DNA of 64,000 nt from assembly GCF_013836145.1 (NCBI RefSeq), contig NZ_CP057483.1, forward strand, positions 1,302,001 through 1,366,000. Reading direction: 5' to 3'. The notes under the pieces were generated by a model that saw only the letters and a program-made list of their open reading frames with translations, made no database searches and was not told the origin of the DNA. This document shows, piece after piece, positions 1 through 7,923 of this stretch. A program made the translations under genes and the position numbers. How positions within the stretch are numbered: the stretch's first letter is position 1; every line of letters begins with the position of its first letter. Source of the stretch: Citrobacter sp. RHB25-C09 (GTDB lineage Bacteria > Pseudomonadota > Gammaproteobacteria > Enterobacterales > Enterobacteriaceae).

Positions 1-117
1 GATTACAGTAAAGAGCAGGTGATCACCGACATTCTCGATCAATATGAACGCCATCTGAACTTTATTCACCTCGATCGCGAAGCGCCAGGTAACGGCGTCT
101 TGTTCCCCGGTATGTAG
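1..117 (+). CDS. 3' end of an unidentified gene (partial)
   Basis: The first 38 codons of the window are open in frame 1 and end at TAG 115-117; the start lies outside the window. The visible peptide is rich in charged residues and ends GVLFPGM. I do not recognise it securely. The end weakly recalls the malate/L-lactate dehydrogenase (Ldh_2) family, whose members carry a PG-containing motif (for example LLPGE) but normally continue for some 20-30 residues beyond it, so the gene could be truncated. It does not match what I recall of YbdK, the usual neighbour of hokE in E. coli. Confidence 0.5.
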   Translation, partial: DYSKEQVITDILDQYERHLNFIHLDREAPGNGVLFPGM

Positions 118-195
118 GGAAAGCAAAACCTTTTTCGAAAAGGGATTTTAGCAGTATGAATATGGGTCTTCTCCGATTATGGGCGGGAAGGCCCC

Positions 196-218
196 TAAAT
201 CTACAGTGAGAAATAGAA
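196..218 (+). repeat. Left copy of a 23-bp direct repeat flanking arsRBC
   Basis: These 23 bases recur at 2594-2616 with 21 of 23 identical, including an uninterrupted 14-base core, TACAGTGAGAAATA (202-215). The right copy lies at the 5' end of the hokE leader, so the two copies bracket the whole arsenic operon. The surrounding 118-357 stretch holds no other gene that I can support. Confidence 0.6.
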
Positions 219-309
219 CCGCCAGTGTTTATCCCCAGGAAGGACGATCGCTTCCTTCTGACAAGACGAGTCCTTTTTTTCCTCTCAAACATCGGTAATG
301 TTCAAAATA

Positions 310-333
310 ACATATATGTTTTATCATATGTAT
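310..333 (+). promoter_or_regulatory. Putative ArsR operator upstream of arsR
   Basis: This is an AT-rich 24-base stretch containing the palindromic core CATATG, 25 bases before the arsR start. A related stretch lies at 689-712, just before arsB (19 of 24 identical). ArsR-family repressors bind AT-rich imperfect palindromes at their own promoter, so this is a plausible autoregulatory site. No -35/-10 pair could be assigned with confidence. Confidence 0.4.
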
Positions 334-357
334 ATTCTGAGTTTACCGGAAGAGAAA

Positions 358-678
358 ATGCTACAACCTGTTCAGCTTTTCAAAATACTGTCTGATGAAA
401 CCCGCCTGGCTATCTTGATGCTGCTTAGGGAATCGGGGGAGATGTGCGTATGTGATATTTGCGGGGCCACTTCCGAGTCGCAACCCAAAATTTCCCGGCA
501 TATGGCAATTCTTCGGGAAGCGGGTCTCGTTCTGGACCGCCGGGCAGGAAAATGGATCCATTACCGACTGTCTCCACATATGCCCGCGTGGGCGGCAGAA
601 ATCATTACAACATCCTGGTACTGCCTGCGGGAAGACGTTCGTCAGTGGCTGGCAAATTCAGAGTCACCATCATGCTAG
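358..678 (+). CDS. arsR: Arsenic-responsive repressor ArsR
   Basis: Predicted 106-residue ArsR/SmtB-family winged-helix repressor of the ars operon, which dissociates from DNA when it binds As(III) or Sb(III). The metal-binding cysteine cluster CVCDIC (Cys30, Cys32, Cys35) is intact. It is followed by the recognition-helix motif SQPKISRHMAILRE and the conserved segment HYRLSPHMPAWA. The start at 358 gives the usual family length; an in-frame start at 298 would add 20 residues unlike other ArsR proteins. It is the first gene of arsRBC, 45 bp before arsB. No arsD, arsA or arsH is present, so this is the minimal three-gene chromosomal-type operon. Confidence 0.95.
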   Translation: MLQPVQLFKILSDETRLAILMLLRESGEMCVCDICGATSESQPKISRHMAILREAGLVLDRRAGKWIHYRLSPHMPAWAAEIITTSWYCLREDVRQWLANSESPSC

Positions 679-723
679 TCGGAATAAAACATATTCATTT
701 AATCATATGTAATGGAGTCTGAG

Positions 724-2013
724 ATGTTACTGGCAGGTAGTATTTTTTTACTGACATTAGTCCTCGTTATCTGGCAGCCTCGCGGACTTAGTATTGGCTG
801 GAGCGCCAGCATTGGTGCCGCACTGGCCCTGATATTCGGTGTTATCCATATGGGGGATATTCCGGTGGTCTGGAATATCGTCTGGAACGCAACAGCGACC
901 TTTATCGCAGTGATAATCATCAGCCTTCTGCTCGATGAGTCGGGCTTTTTCGAATGGGCTGCGCTACATGTCTCTCGCTGGGGCAACGGGCGGGGGCGTC
1001 TGCTGTTTACGTGGATTGTCCTGTTGGGCGCGGCCGTTGCGGCGCTGTTTGCTAATGATGGTGCTGCGCTGATTCTGACCCCCATCGTCATTGCCATGCT
1101 GCTCGCTCTGGGGTTCAGCACAAGGACAACACTGGCCTTTGTCATGGCCGCCGGGTTTATTGCCGATACCGCCAGTCTGCCACTTATCGTTTCGAATCTG
1201 GTGAATATCGTCTCTGCTGACTTCTTCCAGCTTGGTTTTACGGAATACGCCTCAGTGATGGTTCCTGTTGATATTGCTGCCATCCTAGCGACGCTGGGCA
1301 TGCTGCATCTGTTTTTCCGCCGGGATATTCCTGCAACGTACGACGTCACTCTGCTGAAAACGCCTGCCAGCGCGATTAAAGATCCCGCAACCTTCAAAGC
1401 AGGCTGGGTTGTTCTGGTTCTGCTGCTGGCTGGCTTCTTTGTCCTTGAGCCACTGGGGCTTCCCGTCAGCGCTATTGCTGCTGTCGGTGCTGCTTTACTG
1501 TTTGCCGTTGCGAAAAAAGGTCACATCATCAATACCGGTAAAGTGCTGCGCGGTGCGCCCTGGCAGATCGTTATTTTCTCACTGGGTATGTACCTGGTGG
1601 TCTATGGTCTGCGCAATGCGGGTTTAACGGAATATCTTTCGGGTTTTCTCAATATATTGGCTGATAAGGGACTGCTGGCGGCAACGTTTGGCACGGGCTT
1701 CCTGACCGCCTTCCTGTCTTCAGTCATGAACAATATGCCAACAGTCCTTGTTGGCGCGCTGTCGATTGATGGAAGCTCGGCTTCTGGCGTCATCAAGGAA
1801 GCGATGATCTACGCCAACGTGATTGGTTGCGATTTAGGCCCCAAAATCACACCGATAGGCAGTCTGGCAACCCTGCTGTGGCTTCACGTACTGTCGCAGA
1901 AAAACATGACCATTAGCTGGGGATATTATTTCCGCACCGGTATCATGATGACTCTGCCCGTGCTGTTTGTCACTCTGGCCGCGTTGGCGCTGCGGCTTTC
2001 TGTCACTTTGTAA
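724..2013 (+). CDS. arsB: Arsenite efflux pump ArsB
   Basis: Predicted 429-residue inner-membrane carrier that expels arsenite and antimonite using the membrane potential. It consists almost entirely of hydrophobic helices and matches E. coli ArsB closely over its whole length, for example LLDESGFFEWAALHVSRWG and the segment GCDLGPKITPIGSLATLLW near the C-terminus. The start at 724 follows GGAG at 714-717 and gives the family length; an upstream in-frame ATG at 712 would add four residues and overlap the ribosome-binding site. It is co-transcribed with arsR and arsC, and no ATPase partner (ArsA) is present. Confidence 0.97.
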   Translation: MLLAGSIFLLTLVLVIWQPRGLSIGWSASIGAALALIFGVIHMGDIPVVWNIVWNATATFIAVIIISLLLDESGFFEWAALHVSRWGNGRGRLLFTWIVLLGAAVAALFANDGAALILTPIVIAMLLALGFSTRTTLAFVMAAGFIADTASLPLIVSNLVNIVSADFFQLGFTEYASVMVPVDIAAILATLGMLHLFFRRDIPATYDVTLLKTPASAIKDPATFKAGWVVLVLLLAGFFVLEPLGLPVSAIAAVGAALLFAVAKKGHIINTGKVLRGAPWQIVIFSLGMYLVVYGLRNAGLTEYLSGFLNILADKGLLAATFGTGFLTAFLSSVMNNMPTVLVGALSIDGSSASGVIKEAMIYANVIGCDLGPKITPIGSLATLLWLHVLSQKNMTISWGYYFRTGIMMTLPVLFVTLAALALRLSVTL

Positions 2014-2025
2014 TGAGATACTGAT

Positions 2026-2454
2026 ATGAGCAACATTACTATCTATCACAACCCGGCCTGCGGTACGTCACGTAATACACTGGAGATGATCCGTAACAGC
2101 GGTAATGAGCCCACTATTATTTACTACCTTGAAACGCCTCCGACTCACGACGAACTGGTTAAACTTATTGCAAATATGGGGATCACAGTACGTGCTCTGC
2201 TGCGTAAAAACGTGGAGCCTTATGAGCAATTAGGGCTCGCAGAAGAGACATTCAGCGATGCGCAACTGATTGGCTTTATGCTCGAACACCCCATTCTGAT
2301 TAACCGCCCCATTGTCGTGACTCCCCTTGGCGTTCGACTTTGCAGACCTTCCGAATTGGTACTGGATATACTGCCGGAGTCTCAGTTGGGTGCATTCACA
2401 AAAGAGGATGGTGAAAAAGTCATTGATGAAGCAGGGAAGCGGGTTAAACCGTAA
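2026..2454 (+). CDS. arsC: Glutaredoxin-dependent arsenate reductase ArsC
   Basis: Predicted 142-residue cytoplasmic enzyme that reduces arsenate to arsenite for export by ArsB, using glutathione and glutaredoxin. The N-terminal motif YHNPACGTSRNT carries catalytic Cys12. The arginines that bind arsenate in the E. coli enzyme also appear conserved (for example NRPIVVTPLGVRLCRP). It starts 12 bp after arsB and is followed by a strong terminator at 2516-2551, closing the operon. Confidence 0.96.
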   Translation: MSNITIYHNPACGTSRNTLEMIRNSGNEPTIIYYLETPPTHDELVKLIANMGITVRALLRKNVEPYEQLGLAEETFSDAQLIGFMLEHPILINRPIVVTPLGVRLCRPSELVLDILPESQLGAFTKEDGEKVIDEAGKRVKP

Positions 2455-2498
2455 CGATCGGCGAGAAGGATTATTTGATAGCTGAGAGGATAATTTAG

Positions 2499-2550
2499 CG
2501 GCATCCGCTCGTCACATCGCCCGCAGTCAGCAATGGCTGCGGGCGATTTT
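2499..2550 (+). repeat. 52-bp direct repeat, left copy, containing the ars terminator
   Basis: This segment recurs at 2985-3036 with 47 of 52 bases identical (constant offset 486). Each copy ends in the same intrinsic terminator, and the pair encloses the hokE locus. Confidence 0.75.
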
Positions 2551-2551
2551 T
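2516..2551 (+). terminator. Rho-independent terminator of arsRBC
   Basis: A perfect 11-bp stem (ATCGCCCGCAG, 2516-2526, with CTGCGGGCGAT, 2537-2547) encloses a 10-base loop and runs into five T residues. Confidence 0.9.
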
Positions 2552-2593
2552 ATCGCCGATCTAAACGTTTTCCGGAAAGGGTATTTAACTGTT

Positions 2594-2779
2594 TAAATAT
2601 ACAGTGAGAAATAAAAAGAAGAGTAGGATGACCGCGGGTGCCTGAAGCTTTCCAACTTCAGGTATTACTGAGGTTCGGAAAGAAGAAAGCCCCAAGGAGA
2701 TAGTGTTATCAACCTTGAGGCTACCAATCCGAACCCGAACCATTCGGATGGTAGTCTCTTCTTCGCATGGAGGCAATAC
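2594..2779 (+). promoter_or_regulatory. hokE mRNA leader; probable Sok-type antisense region on the opposite strand
   Basis: This 186-base stretch holds no supported ORF and fills the gap between the ars terminator and hokE. It starts with the right copy of the 23-bp repeat (2594-2616). It contains a hairpin with arms 2641-2647 and 2656-2662 (CCTGAAG/CTTCAGG). A longer hairpin has arms 2721-2733 and 2743-2754, with one bulged base, just before the hokE Shine-Dalgarno sequence GGAGG at 2769-2773. Structured leaders that hide the ribosome-binding site are typical of type I hok genes, where an antisense Sok RNA blocks translation. I could not define the Sok promoter or ends. Confidence 0.55.
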
Positions 2780-2932
2780 ATGCTGACAAAATATGCCTTT
2801 CTGGCAGTCATAGTACTGTGCGTCACGGTACTGGGATTCACGATTCTGGTCAGGGACTCACTCTGCGAGTTCAGCGTCCGGGAGCGTGGTATTGAGTTTA
2901 AGGCAGTTCTCGCTTACGAACCGAAGAAGTAG
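2780..2932 (+). CDS. hokE: Type I toxin HokE
   Basis: Predicted 50-residue Hok-family peptide beginning MLTKYAFLAVIVLCVTVLG and ending EFKAVLAYEPKK. One N-terminal membrane helix (about residues 5-24) is followed by a short periplasmic tail with the conserved cysteine in DSLCEF. Family members depolarise the inner membrane when translated without their antisense RNA. It matches chromosomal E. coli HokE in length and sequence. In E. coli it also lies on the entD side of this region; here it sits between the arsenic operon and a sugar cluster. A perfect 8-bp hairpin follows at 2938-2959. No obvious mok reading frame was found. Confidence 0.9.
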   Translation: MLTKYAFLAVIVLCVTVLGFTILVRDSLCEFSVRERGIEFKAVLAYEPKK

Positions 2933-2937
2933 CCATT

Positions 2938-2959
2938 ATGCGGGGAGTAATCCCCGCAT
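2938..2959 (+). terminator. 3' hairpin of the hokE transcript
   Basis: ATGCGGGG (2938-2945) and CCCCGCAT (2952-2959) form a perfect 8-bp stem with a 6-base loop, directly after the hokE stop. No T-run follows, so it may protect the mRNA end rather than terminate. Confidence 0.5.
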
Positions 2960-2984
2960 ATCCGGTTGGCAGGTAAGGATGAGA

Positions 2985-3036
2985 CGGCACCCGCTTATCA
3001 CATCGCCCTCAGTCAGTAATGGCTGCGGGCGATTTT
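2985..3036 (+). repeat. 52-bp direct repeat, right copy, with a second terminator
   Basis: 47 of 52 bases match 2499-2550. The contained stem (3002-3012 with 3023-3033) has one mismatch and is followed by TTTT on the plus strand, so it can terminate hokE transcription just before the convergent kinase gene. Confidence 0.75.
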
Positions 3037-3038
3037 AT

Positions 3039-4550
3039 TCACGCCAGCCTCTGCCAGCGCGTGCGTTCGACAGCCTGCTGCCATTCATGCCAGCGTTTTT
3101 GCAAGCGGCCATGGCGTTCGGGGTTGGGCTGAAAGGAGATATGTTCCGGCAGGTAGCGGCGAAGCTGGTCTGTTTCCACCTTCAGCCAGGCTTTTCTCGC
3201 CAGAAGCGCTGCGCCAATAGCGGAAAGTTCAGGGACGTCGCTGCGCATGACCGGGCAACCCAGCAGGTCGGCCTGGTACTGCATCAGCCAGTCATTTTTT
3301 GTCGGTCCGCCGTCCACCATTAATGCCGTCAGGCGAAAATCACTGTGCTGATGCATCGCCTGAACGACGTCGGCAATTTGATAGGCGATGGACTCCAGCG
3401 CTGCGCGTACCAGATGCGCCCGCTTCACGCCGCGGCTTAAGCCCTGAATCAACCCACGGGCGTTTTCATCCCACCAGGGGGCGCCAAGCCCGGTGAGCGC
3501 CGGAACGAAATAGACGCCAAGCGTAGAGCCTACGGTGGCGGGCAGTGTGTTAAGCTCGTGCGCCAGTTGCGCTTCAGGCATCTCGCTAAGCCCGGTACTA
3601 TCCACCATCCAGGCAACAGCATCACCGGTGTGCGGAATATTTCCCTCCAGCCCGTATATCTGTGTTTCACCATCATGCCAGGCGACCGTCGTTGCCAGCG
3701 CGTTGACATCGCATTGTGCCGACATCACGGGAGCCATAACGGATGAGCCCGTGCCGTAGGTCGCTTTAACGCAACCTTTCGCACCCAGTCCATGCGCAAA
3801 CAGCGCTGCATGCGAGTCGCCAATCATCGCCAGAATGGGAATGCCGTCAGGAATTTTCTCCAGCCCTTTCGTTACGCCGAAAGGGCTGCTGGAGGGGCAA
3901 ATTTCTGGCAGGGCGCGCGGGGGAATACCGAAGAGCGTCAGCATATCGGCATCCCATTGACCGCTGGCAAGATTGAGCAATTGCGTGCGGGAGGCGTTGG
4001 AGACGTCACAGCGAAAAGCAGTACCCCCGCTCAGGTTCCACAGCAGCCAGCTATCGATCGTTCCCAGACAAATTTCCCCCTTTTCTGCGAGCTGGGTTCC
4101 GTTAGGGACGTTCTCTAATAGCCAGCGCATTTTAGAGGCAGAAAAGAGTGGGGCGACGGGCAACCCGGTTATCGCCTTGATTTGCGCTTCGCGACCCTGT
4201 TCCCGCAGCGTCCGACAGAAGTCAGCGGTCCGCGAACACTGCCACGTAATGGCCGGTCCTAACGGACGTCCGCTGGAGCGATACCAGCCGATGGCCGTTT
4301 CGCGCTGATTACTGACGGCCAGCGCCGCGACGCGATGAGCGCCAACGGCCTTGACGGCCTGCGCCAGTACGTCCAGCGACGCGGCAATCAGCGCCTCGCC
4401 GGATTGTTCCACCCAACCCTCACGCGGGGTCTGAATCGTCAGCGGTCGGGAAAACTTCGCTACCACTTTGCCCTCGCTGTCGAGGGCGACCGCTTTGGCG
4501 TTGGTCGTTCCTTCGTCGAGCGCAATGATGATCTCTTTTTCTGCGGCCAT
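3039..4550 (-). CDS. FGGY-family carbohydrate kinase (predicted D-apulose kinase)
   Basis: Predicted 503-residue FGGY kinase, the usual length of the glycerol/xylulose kinase family. The N-terminal phosphate-binding motif ALDEGTTNAKA and the segment GWVEQSG are typical. Later motifs include GDSHAALFAHG, YGTGSSVMAP and MVDGGPTKNDWL (ATP-binding half). It is the last gene of a four-gene minus-strand operon, transketolase A - transketolase B - isomerase - kinase. That order suggests it phosphorylates the ketose made by the isomerase and hands it to the transketolase. The D-apulose assignment rests on this gene combination, not on active-site residues; other ketoses are possible. Confidence 0.85.
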   Translation of the reverse strand: MAAEKEIIIALDEGTTNAKAVALDSEGKVVAKFSRPLTIQTPREGWVEQSGEALIAASLDVLAQAVKAVGAHRVAALAVSNQRETAIGWYRSSGRPLGPAITWQCSRTADFCRTLREQGREAQIKAITGLPVAPLFSASKMRWLLENVPNGTQLAEKGEICLGTIDSWLLWNLSGGTAFRCDVSNASRTQLLNLASGQWDADMLTLFGIPPRALPEICPSSSPFGVTKGLEKIPDGIPILAMIGDSHAALFAHGLGAKGCVKATYGTGSSVMAPVMSAQCDVNALATTVAWHDGETQIYGLEGNIPHTGDAVAWMVDSTGLSEMPEAQLAHELNTLPATVGSTLGVYFVPALTGLGAPWWDENARGLIQGLSRGVKRAHLVRAALESIAYQIADVVQAMHQHSDFRLTALMVDGGPTKNDWLMQYQADLLGCPVMRSDVPELSAIGAALLARKAWLKVETDQLRRYLPEHISFQPNPERHGRLQKRWHEWQQAVERTRWQRLA

Positions 4551-4581
4551 ACTCTTCTCCAGCCTCTTGTTGTTCCCGGAT

Positions 4582-6000
4582 TTAGCGATGGAACCAAGTG
4601 TCCACGCCGAGGTAACGGGTGAAGGCTTCGTGGAGAATTTCTGCGCTGGCGGAGTGGTTCATCGCCACATGATGCTCAAAGCCATTGCGGCAGATCCAGG
4701 TCAGCAAATTTTCCAGATGAGGAACCTGAATGACCGCGCGGCAGCCTACGGTATCCAGCGGATCGTCAACCGACTGGCCTTCGCCAACGTAGGCCTTAAT
4801 TTCGCCGGTCAGATCGTCGGTACTCAGGCGGAAATAGGTCAGCACGCCACTCTTCAGGCGACCATGTACCGCGCCGCAGGTGTTCTCTTTACCCACGGTG
4901 GTGCCGATGATATCCGCGGTGCCCATTTTCGGGCTATCCAGGCTGGCAGAGGCAAAGTTACCGCAGTGAAACAGCACGCATTTGTCGCGATCGTCGCCAA
5001 AGTTATTGTTCCAGTCGGCAATCGATGCCGGGCTCAGGTTGCTGCTCGCAAGCGCGTACATGGAGAGTGCTCCCATCACGTCCACTTCACAGGCGCTGGG
5101 CATCAGTTGGCCGGACATGACGCTCATAATGGAGCACACGTTAATCCCGAGATTTTCCTGCAGCGACGTCCAGCACTGGATGGCGGTGGTATCGATATCG
5201 TTGGCGATCACCCATTCGCTAATGACGACGAACAGTTTTGCCATTGTCACCAGTTTGTCGGCGGGAATGGCGCTGGCGTCGGCGTTGTCGATCAGCAGGC
5301 GGCGCTTTTCATCGACGCGAATATCGTCATCGCGCAGTTGTTTAATCCGGGTGAACACTTCGGAGAGATCCAACGTTTCAACGGCGATCCCCAGTCTTTC
5401 CAGCAGTTTTTCGCTGTAGCGAACGGTATTAAACCCGGCGGGACGTGCGCCAATCGCACCGACCCGTACGCCGCGCATGCTGCTGACGACGCGACAGGTC
5501 TGTTCAAAACGTTTAAGGTCGCGTTCAAAAACCTCTCCGGCGAGATCGCAAACGTGCTGGGTCGTGAGGGTAAAAGGAATACCGTACTGACGGAGGTTAT
5601 TGCAGAGCGAAATCTTCCCGCAAAAGCTATCGCGGCGGGTTGCCAGCCCCATTTTATCAAGGTTATCTTCCTGCGCCTGAACCAGCACCGGAACGTTCAG
5701 CCCCGACAGGCGCAACGTTTCGGCGATGGCTTTTTCATCACCGAAGTTTGGCAACAGCACCACCACGCCGTGGATCTCATCGCGGTGGGCGCGGAACAGT
5801 TCGGCACATATTTTCGCATCCTGCCGGGTTTCCACACCGCCGAGTTCGGTTTGTGTGTCGTCGAGCATGATGGTGTTAATACCAAGACGGGTGAACAGCG
5901 CGGTGGCCTGCTCGCGGGCTTCCGCGACCAGATAGCTTGGGAAGAATCCGCGGTTACCGATGATCACCGCCATGGTCAGCTGTTGAGGAATACGGGACAT
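4582..6000 (-). CDS. L-fucose/L-arabinose isomerase-like sugar isomerase (predicted D-apiose isomerase)
   Basis: Predicted 472-residue enzyme with the N-terminal Rossmann-like layout of fucose/arabinose isomerases, for example VVVLLPNFGDEKAIAETL and PVLVQAQEDNL. The C-terminal part carries acidic and histidine residues likely to bind the metal, such as LFHCGNFA and the HHVAMNHS segment near the end. Family members interconvert aldoses and ketoses with Mn2+. It lies between transketolase subunit B and the FGGY kinase, which points to an aldose that is isomerised, phosphorylated and cleaved by transketolase. D-apiose to D-apulose fits this; the substrate is inferred from context only. Confidence 0.75.
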   Translation of the reverse strand: MSRIPQQLTMAVIIGNRGFFPSYLVAEAREQATALFTRLGINTIMLDDTQTELGGVETRQDAKICAELFRAHRDEIHGVVVLLPNFGDEKAIAETLRLSGLNVPVLVQAQEDNLDKMGLATRRDSFCGKISLCNNLRQYGIPFTLTTQHVCDLAGEVFERDLKRFEQTCRVVSSMRGVRVGAIGARPAGFNTVRYSEKLLERLGIAVETLDLSEVFTRIKQLRDDDIRVDEKRRLLIDNADASAIPADKLVTMAKLFVVISEWVIANDIDTTAIQCWTSLQENLGINVCSIMSVMSGQLMPSACEVDVMGALSMYALASSNLSPASIADWNNNFGDDRDKCVLFHCGNFASASLDSPKMGTADIIGTTVGKENTCGAVHGRLKSGVLTYFRLSTDDLTGEIKAYVGEGQSVDDPLDTVGCRAVIQVPHLENLLTWICRNGFEHHVAMNHSASAEILHEAFTRYLGVDTWFHR

Positions 6001-6036
6001 AGCTTTCTCCAGTAAGTGTTCTAATTTGTTATTGTT

Positions 6037-6984
6037 TTATCTTGCTGCACTCAGTAATACGGTGGCGTTTTTCACGATGCCTGCGACGTCAATTTCGTGA
6101 CGTGCGCGGGTCGCGGCGCGATCTGCCGCAATCGCATATTGACCGTCGGCAATGCCCAGACGGCGCAGCGGAATTGCGCTTGCCGCTTCCGCCAGCACTT
6201 CCGCCACCAGGCTTCCCACCCCGCCATTAATGTTGTGTTCTTCCACGCTGACCACCGCCTTACACGGAGCGATTGCTGCCAGCAGTTGTGCAGTATTGCA
6301 GGGACGAATAGACGGTACACTGATTACGCTGGCTTCAATACCGGCTTGTGCCAGCTGTGCGGCAGCGTCGACAATTTCATGCACCGTTGAGCCCATCGCC
6401 ACCAGCGCGATATCTTTTCCTTCACGCAAAACGTCAATTTCACCCGGCGCGAACCGGTACTGCTCATCATGCAGTTCGGGCAGCGCCTTGCCGTCGAGAC
6501 GGATATAAACCGGCCCAACGTGAGAAAGGGCGTAATCGATAATCTGACGGCACTCCACCGGACAGGATGGCGCGTAGATTTCGATATTGCCAAAGCCGCG
6601 CAGTATCGCAATATCATCAATGCTATGGTGAGTGCTGGCGAGGGGGCCGTAGCTGGCGCCCGCGTTGAGGCCGAACAGCTTGACATTGGTATTGTTGTAA
6701 CAAATGTCGACTTTAATCTGCTCGTTGGCGCGAGAAATCAAAAACGGGGCGGCATTACAGGTGGCGGCGATCTTTCCGCCCAGCGCCAGACCGGCGGCGG
6801 TGCCCACCAGCGTTTGTTCTGCGATGCCAACGTTCACCAGCCGTCCGGGGAACTTTGCGATAAACGGCGCGATTTTTGCCGTTGAGGTGGAGTCTGCCAC
6901 CACGGGTACCAGATCCATTCCGCGATCGACCGCATCTATAAAGGCATTAACCATCACCGTTGCGAGGTGTTCACTTTTATTCAT
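6037..6984 (-). CDS. Transketolase, C-terminal subunit (predicted apulose-4-phosphate transketolase B)
   Basis: Predicted 315-residue pyrimidine-binding and C-terminal half of a split transketolase. NVGIAEQTLVGTAAGLALGG contains the conserved glutamate that activates thiamine diphosphate, and the C-terminal domain includes VVSVEEHNINGGVGS. It overlaps the upstream N-terminal subunit gene by 8 bp, so the two are probably translated together. Split transketolases are common in accessory sugar pathways. AptA/AptB of the known D-apiose pathway are of this kind and convert apulose 4-phosphate plus glyceraldehyde 3-phosphate to dihydroxyacetone phosphate and xylulose 5-phosphate. Confidence 0.85.
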   Translation of the reverse strand: MNKSEHLATVMVNAFIDAVDRGMDLVPVVADSTSTAKIAPFIAKFPGRLVNVGIAEQTLVGTAAGLALGGKIAATCNAAPFLISRANEQIKVDICYNNTNVKLFGLNAGASYGPLASTHHSIDDIAILRGFGNIEIYAPSCPVECRQIIDYALSHVGPVYIRLDGKALPELHDEQYRFAPGEIDVLREGKDIALVAMGSTVHEIVDAAAQLAQAGIEASVISVPSIRPCNTAQLLAAIAPCKAVVSVEEHNINGGVGSLVAEVLAEAASAIPLRRLGIADGQYAIAADRAATRARHEIDVAGIVKNATVLLSAAR

Positions 6985-7807
6985 CTTTCAGTTCCTCCAG
7001 CGCCAGTTCCACTTCCTCACCTTTTGGCACCCGGTGATGCCACTCAGGCCGTCCCTGAATAAAGGAAATACCTGCACCTTTAGTCGTATGGGCAATCACC
7101 ACATGGGGCTTACCCTGCGGCGTTAAGCTTTCCAGCGTACTCACCACATCCGCCATGTCGTTGCCGCGGCATTCCGTCACCTGCATGCCGAAGGCGCGCC
7201 ATTTTTCATCGAGTGGATCGGTATTCAGGATCTCTTTCGTAGAACCTGCAAGCTGGAGATTATTCTTGTCATTAATGATGACCAGGTTGTCTAACTGGTA
7301 GTGAGCGGCAACCAGCGCGGCTTCCCAGTTACTGCCTTCCGCCAGTTCGCCGTCGCCGGTAATCACAAACACGCGACGCTTGCTGTTGCTGCGTTTCGCG
7401 GCCAGCGCGATGCCCACGGCAACCGGCAGTCCGTGGCCCAGCGCGCCGGTATTGAGTTCGATGCCGGGCGTCTTATGCTTAACCGGATGACCCGGCAGGT
7501 GAGAGTCGGCATGCTGATAACTTGCCAGCCAGTCAACCGGAATAAACCCGGCTTCGGCCAGCACGCAGTAATATCCGCCCACCGCATGGCCTTTTGACTG
7601 AATGTAAATATCGCGCTCATCGCTCTCTTGCAGCGCCACAGAACAGTTAAGAATGCGGAAGTAGAGTGCGGTTAACAGCTCAACCTGAGAGAGGTCCGCG
7701 CCTGTGTGACCGCCCGCCGGACTCTCTGCATTCAACACAATAATACGGCGGCGTACCGCTCGCGCTTTCTTTTCAAGCTCTTCGACAGAGAGCAAAAACG
7801 GATTCAT
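6977..7807 (-). CDS. Transketolase, N-terminal subunit (predicted apulose-4-phosphate transketolase A)
   Basis: Predicted 276-residue thiamine-diphosphate-binding half. The cofactor motif runs from GDGELAEGSNWEAA to INDKNNLQ, the GDG...NN signature. SKGHAVGGYY and TGALGHGLPVAVGIAL are typical transketolase histidine and glycine segments. It is the first gene of the minus-strand operon, with the operator-like palindromes at 7837-7850 and 7924-7955 upstream. Together with the 315-residue partner it makes one complete transketolase of about 590 residues, shorter than housekeeping TktA. Confidence 0.87.
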   Translation of the reverse strand: MNPFLLSVEELEKKARAVRRRIIVLNAESPAGGHTGADLSQVELLTALYFRILNCSVALQESDERDIYIQSKGHAVGGYYCVLAEAGFIPVDWLASYQHADSHLPGHPVKHKTPGIELNTGALGHGLPVAVGIALAAKRSNSKRRVFVITGDGELAEGSNWEAALVAAHYQLDNLVIINDKNNLQLAGSTKEILNTDPLDEKWRAFGMQVTECRGNDMADVVSTLESLTPQGKPHVVIAHTTKGAGISFIQGRPEWHHRVPKGEEVELALEELKDE

Positions 7808-7836
7808 ATAACACCTCTTGAATGTTTAATCTCATG

Positions 7837-7850
7837 TGAATAAATATTCC
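7837..7850. promoter_or_regulatory. Third operator-like site close to the transketolase start
   Basis: TGAATAAATATTCC matches the cluster palindrome TGAATATATATTCA at 12 of 14 positions. It lies 30 bp before the transketolase A start codon. Confidence 0.5.
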
Positions 7851-7923
7851 AGCAGGATGTAATAACCTGACCACTGGCTAAAGCGAGAGAGTAACGCCTT
7901 TCTAAGCTGTGTTGTTATCGATA

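Noticed and set aside
699..1397. A 232-codon open frame opposite arsB
   Set aside because: It is a shadow of arsB; the arsB reading frame is strongly conserved with E. coli.
2618..2776. A mok-type overlapping reading frame before hokE
   Set aside because: The ATG in the leader (2628) is followed by a stop after five codons; no frame overlaps the hokE start.
4468..6015. A 515-codon open frame on the plus strand opposite the isomerase gene
   Set aside because: It is antisense to a well-supported isomerase, has low-complexity composition typical of the reverse frame of GC-rich genes, and has no recognisable domain.
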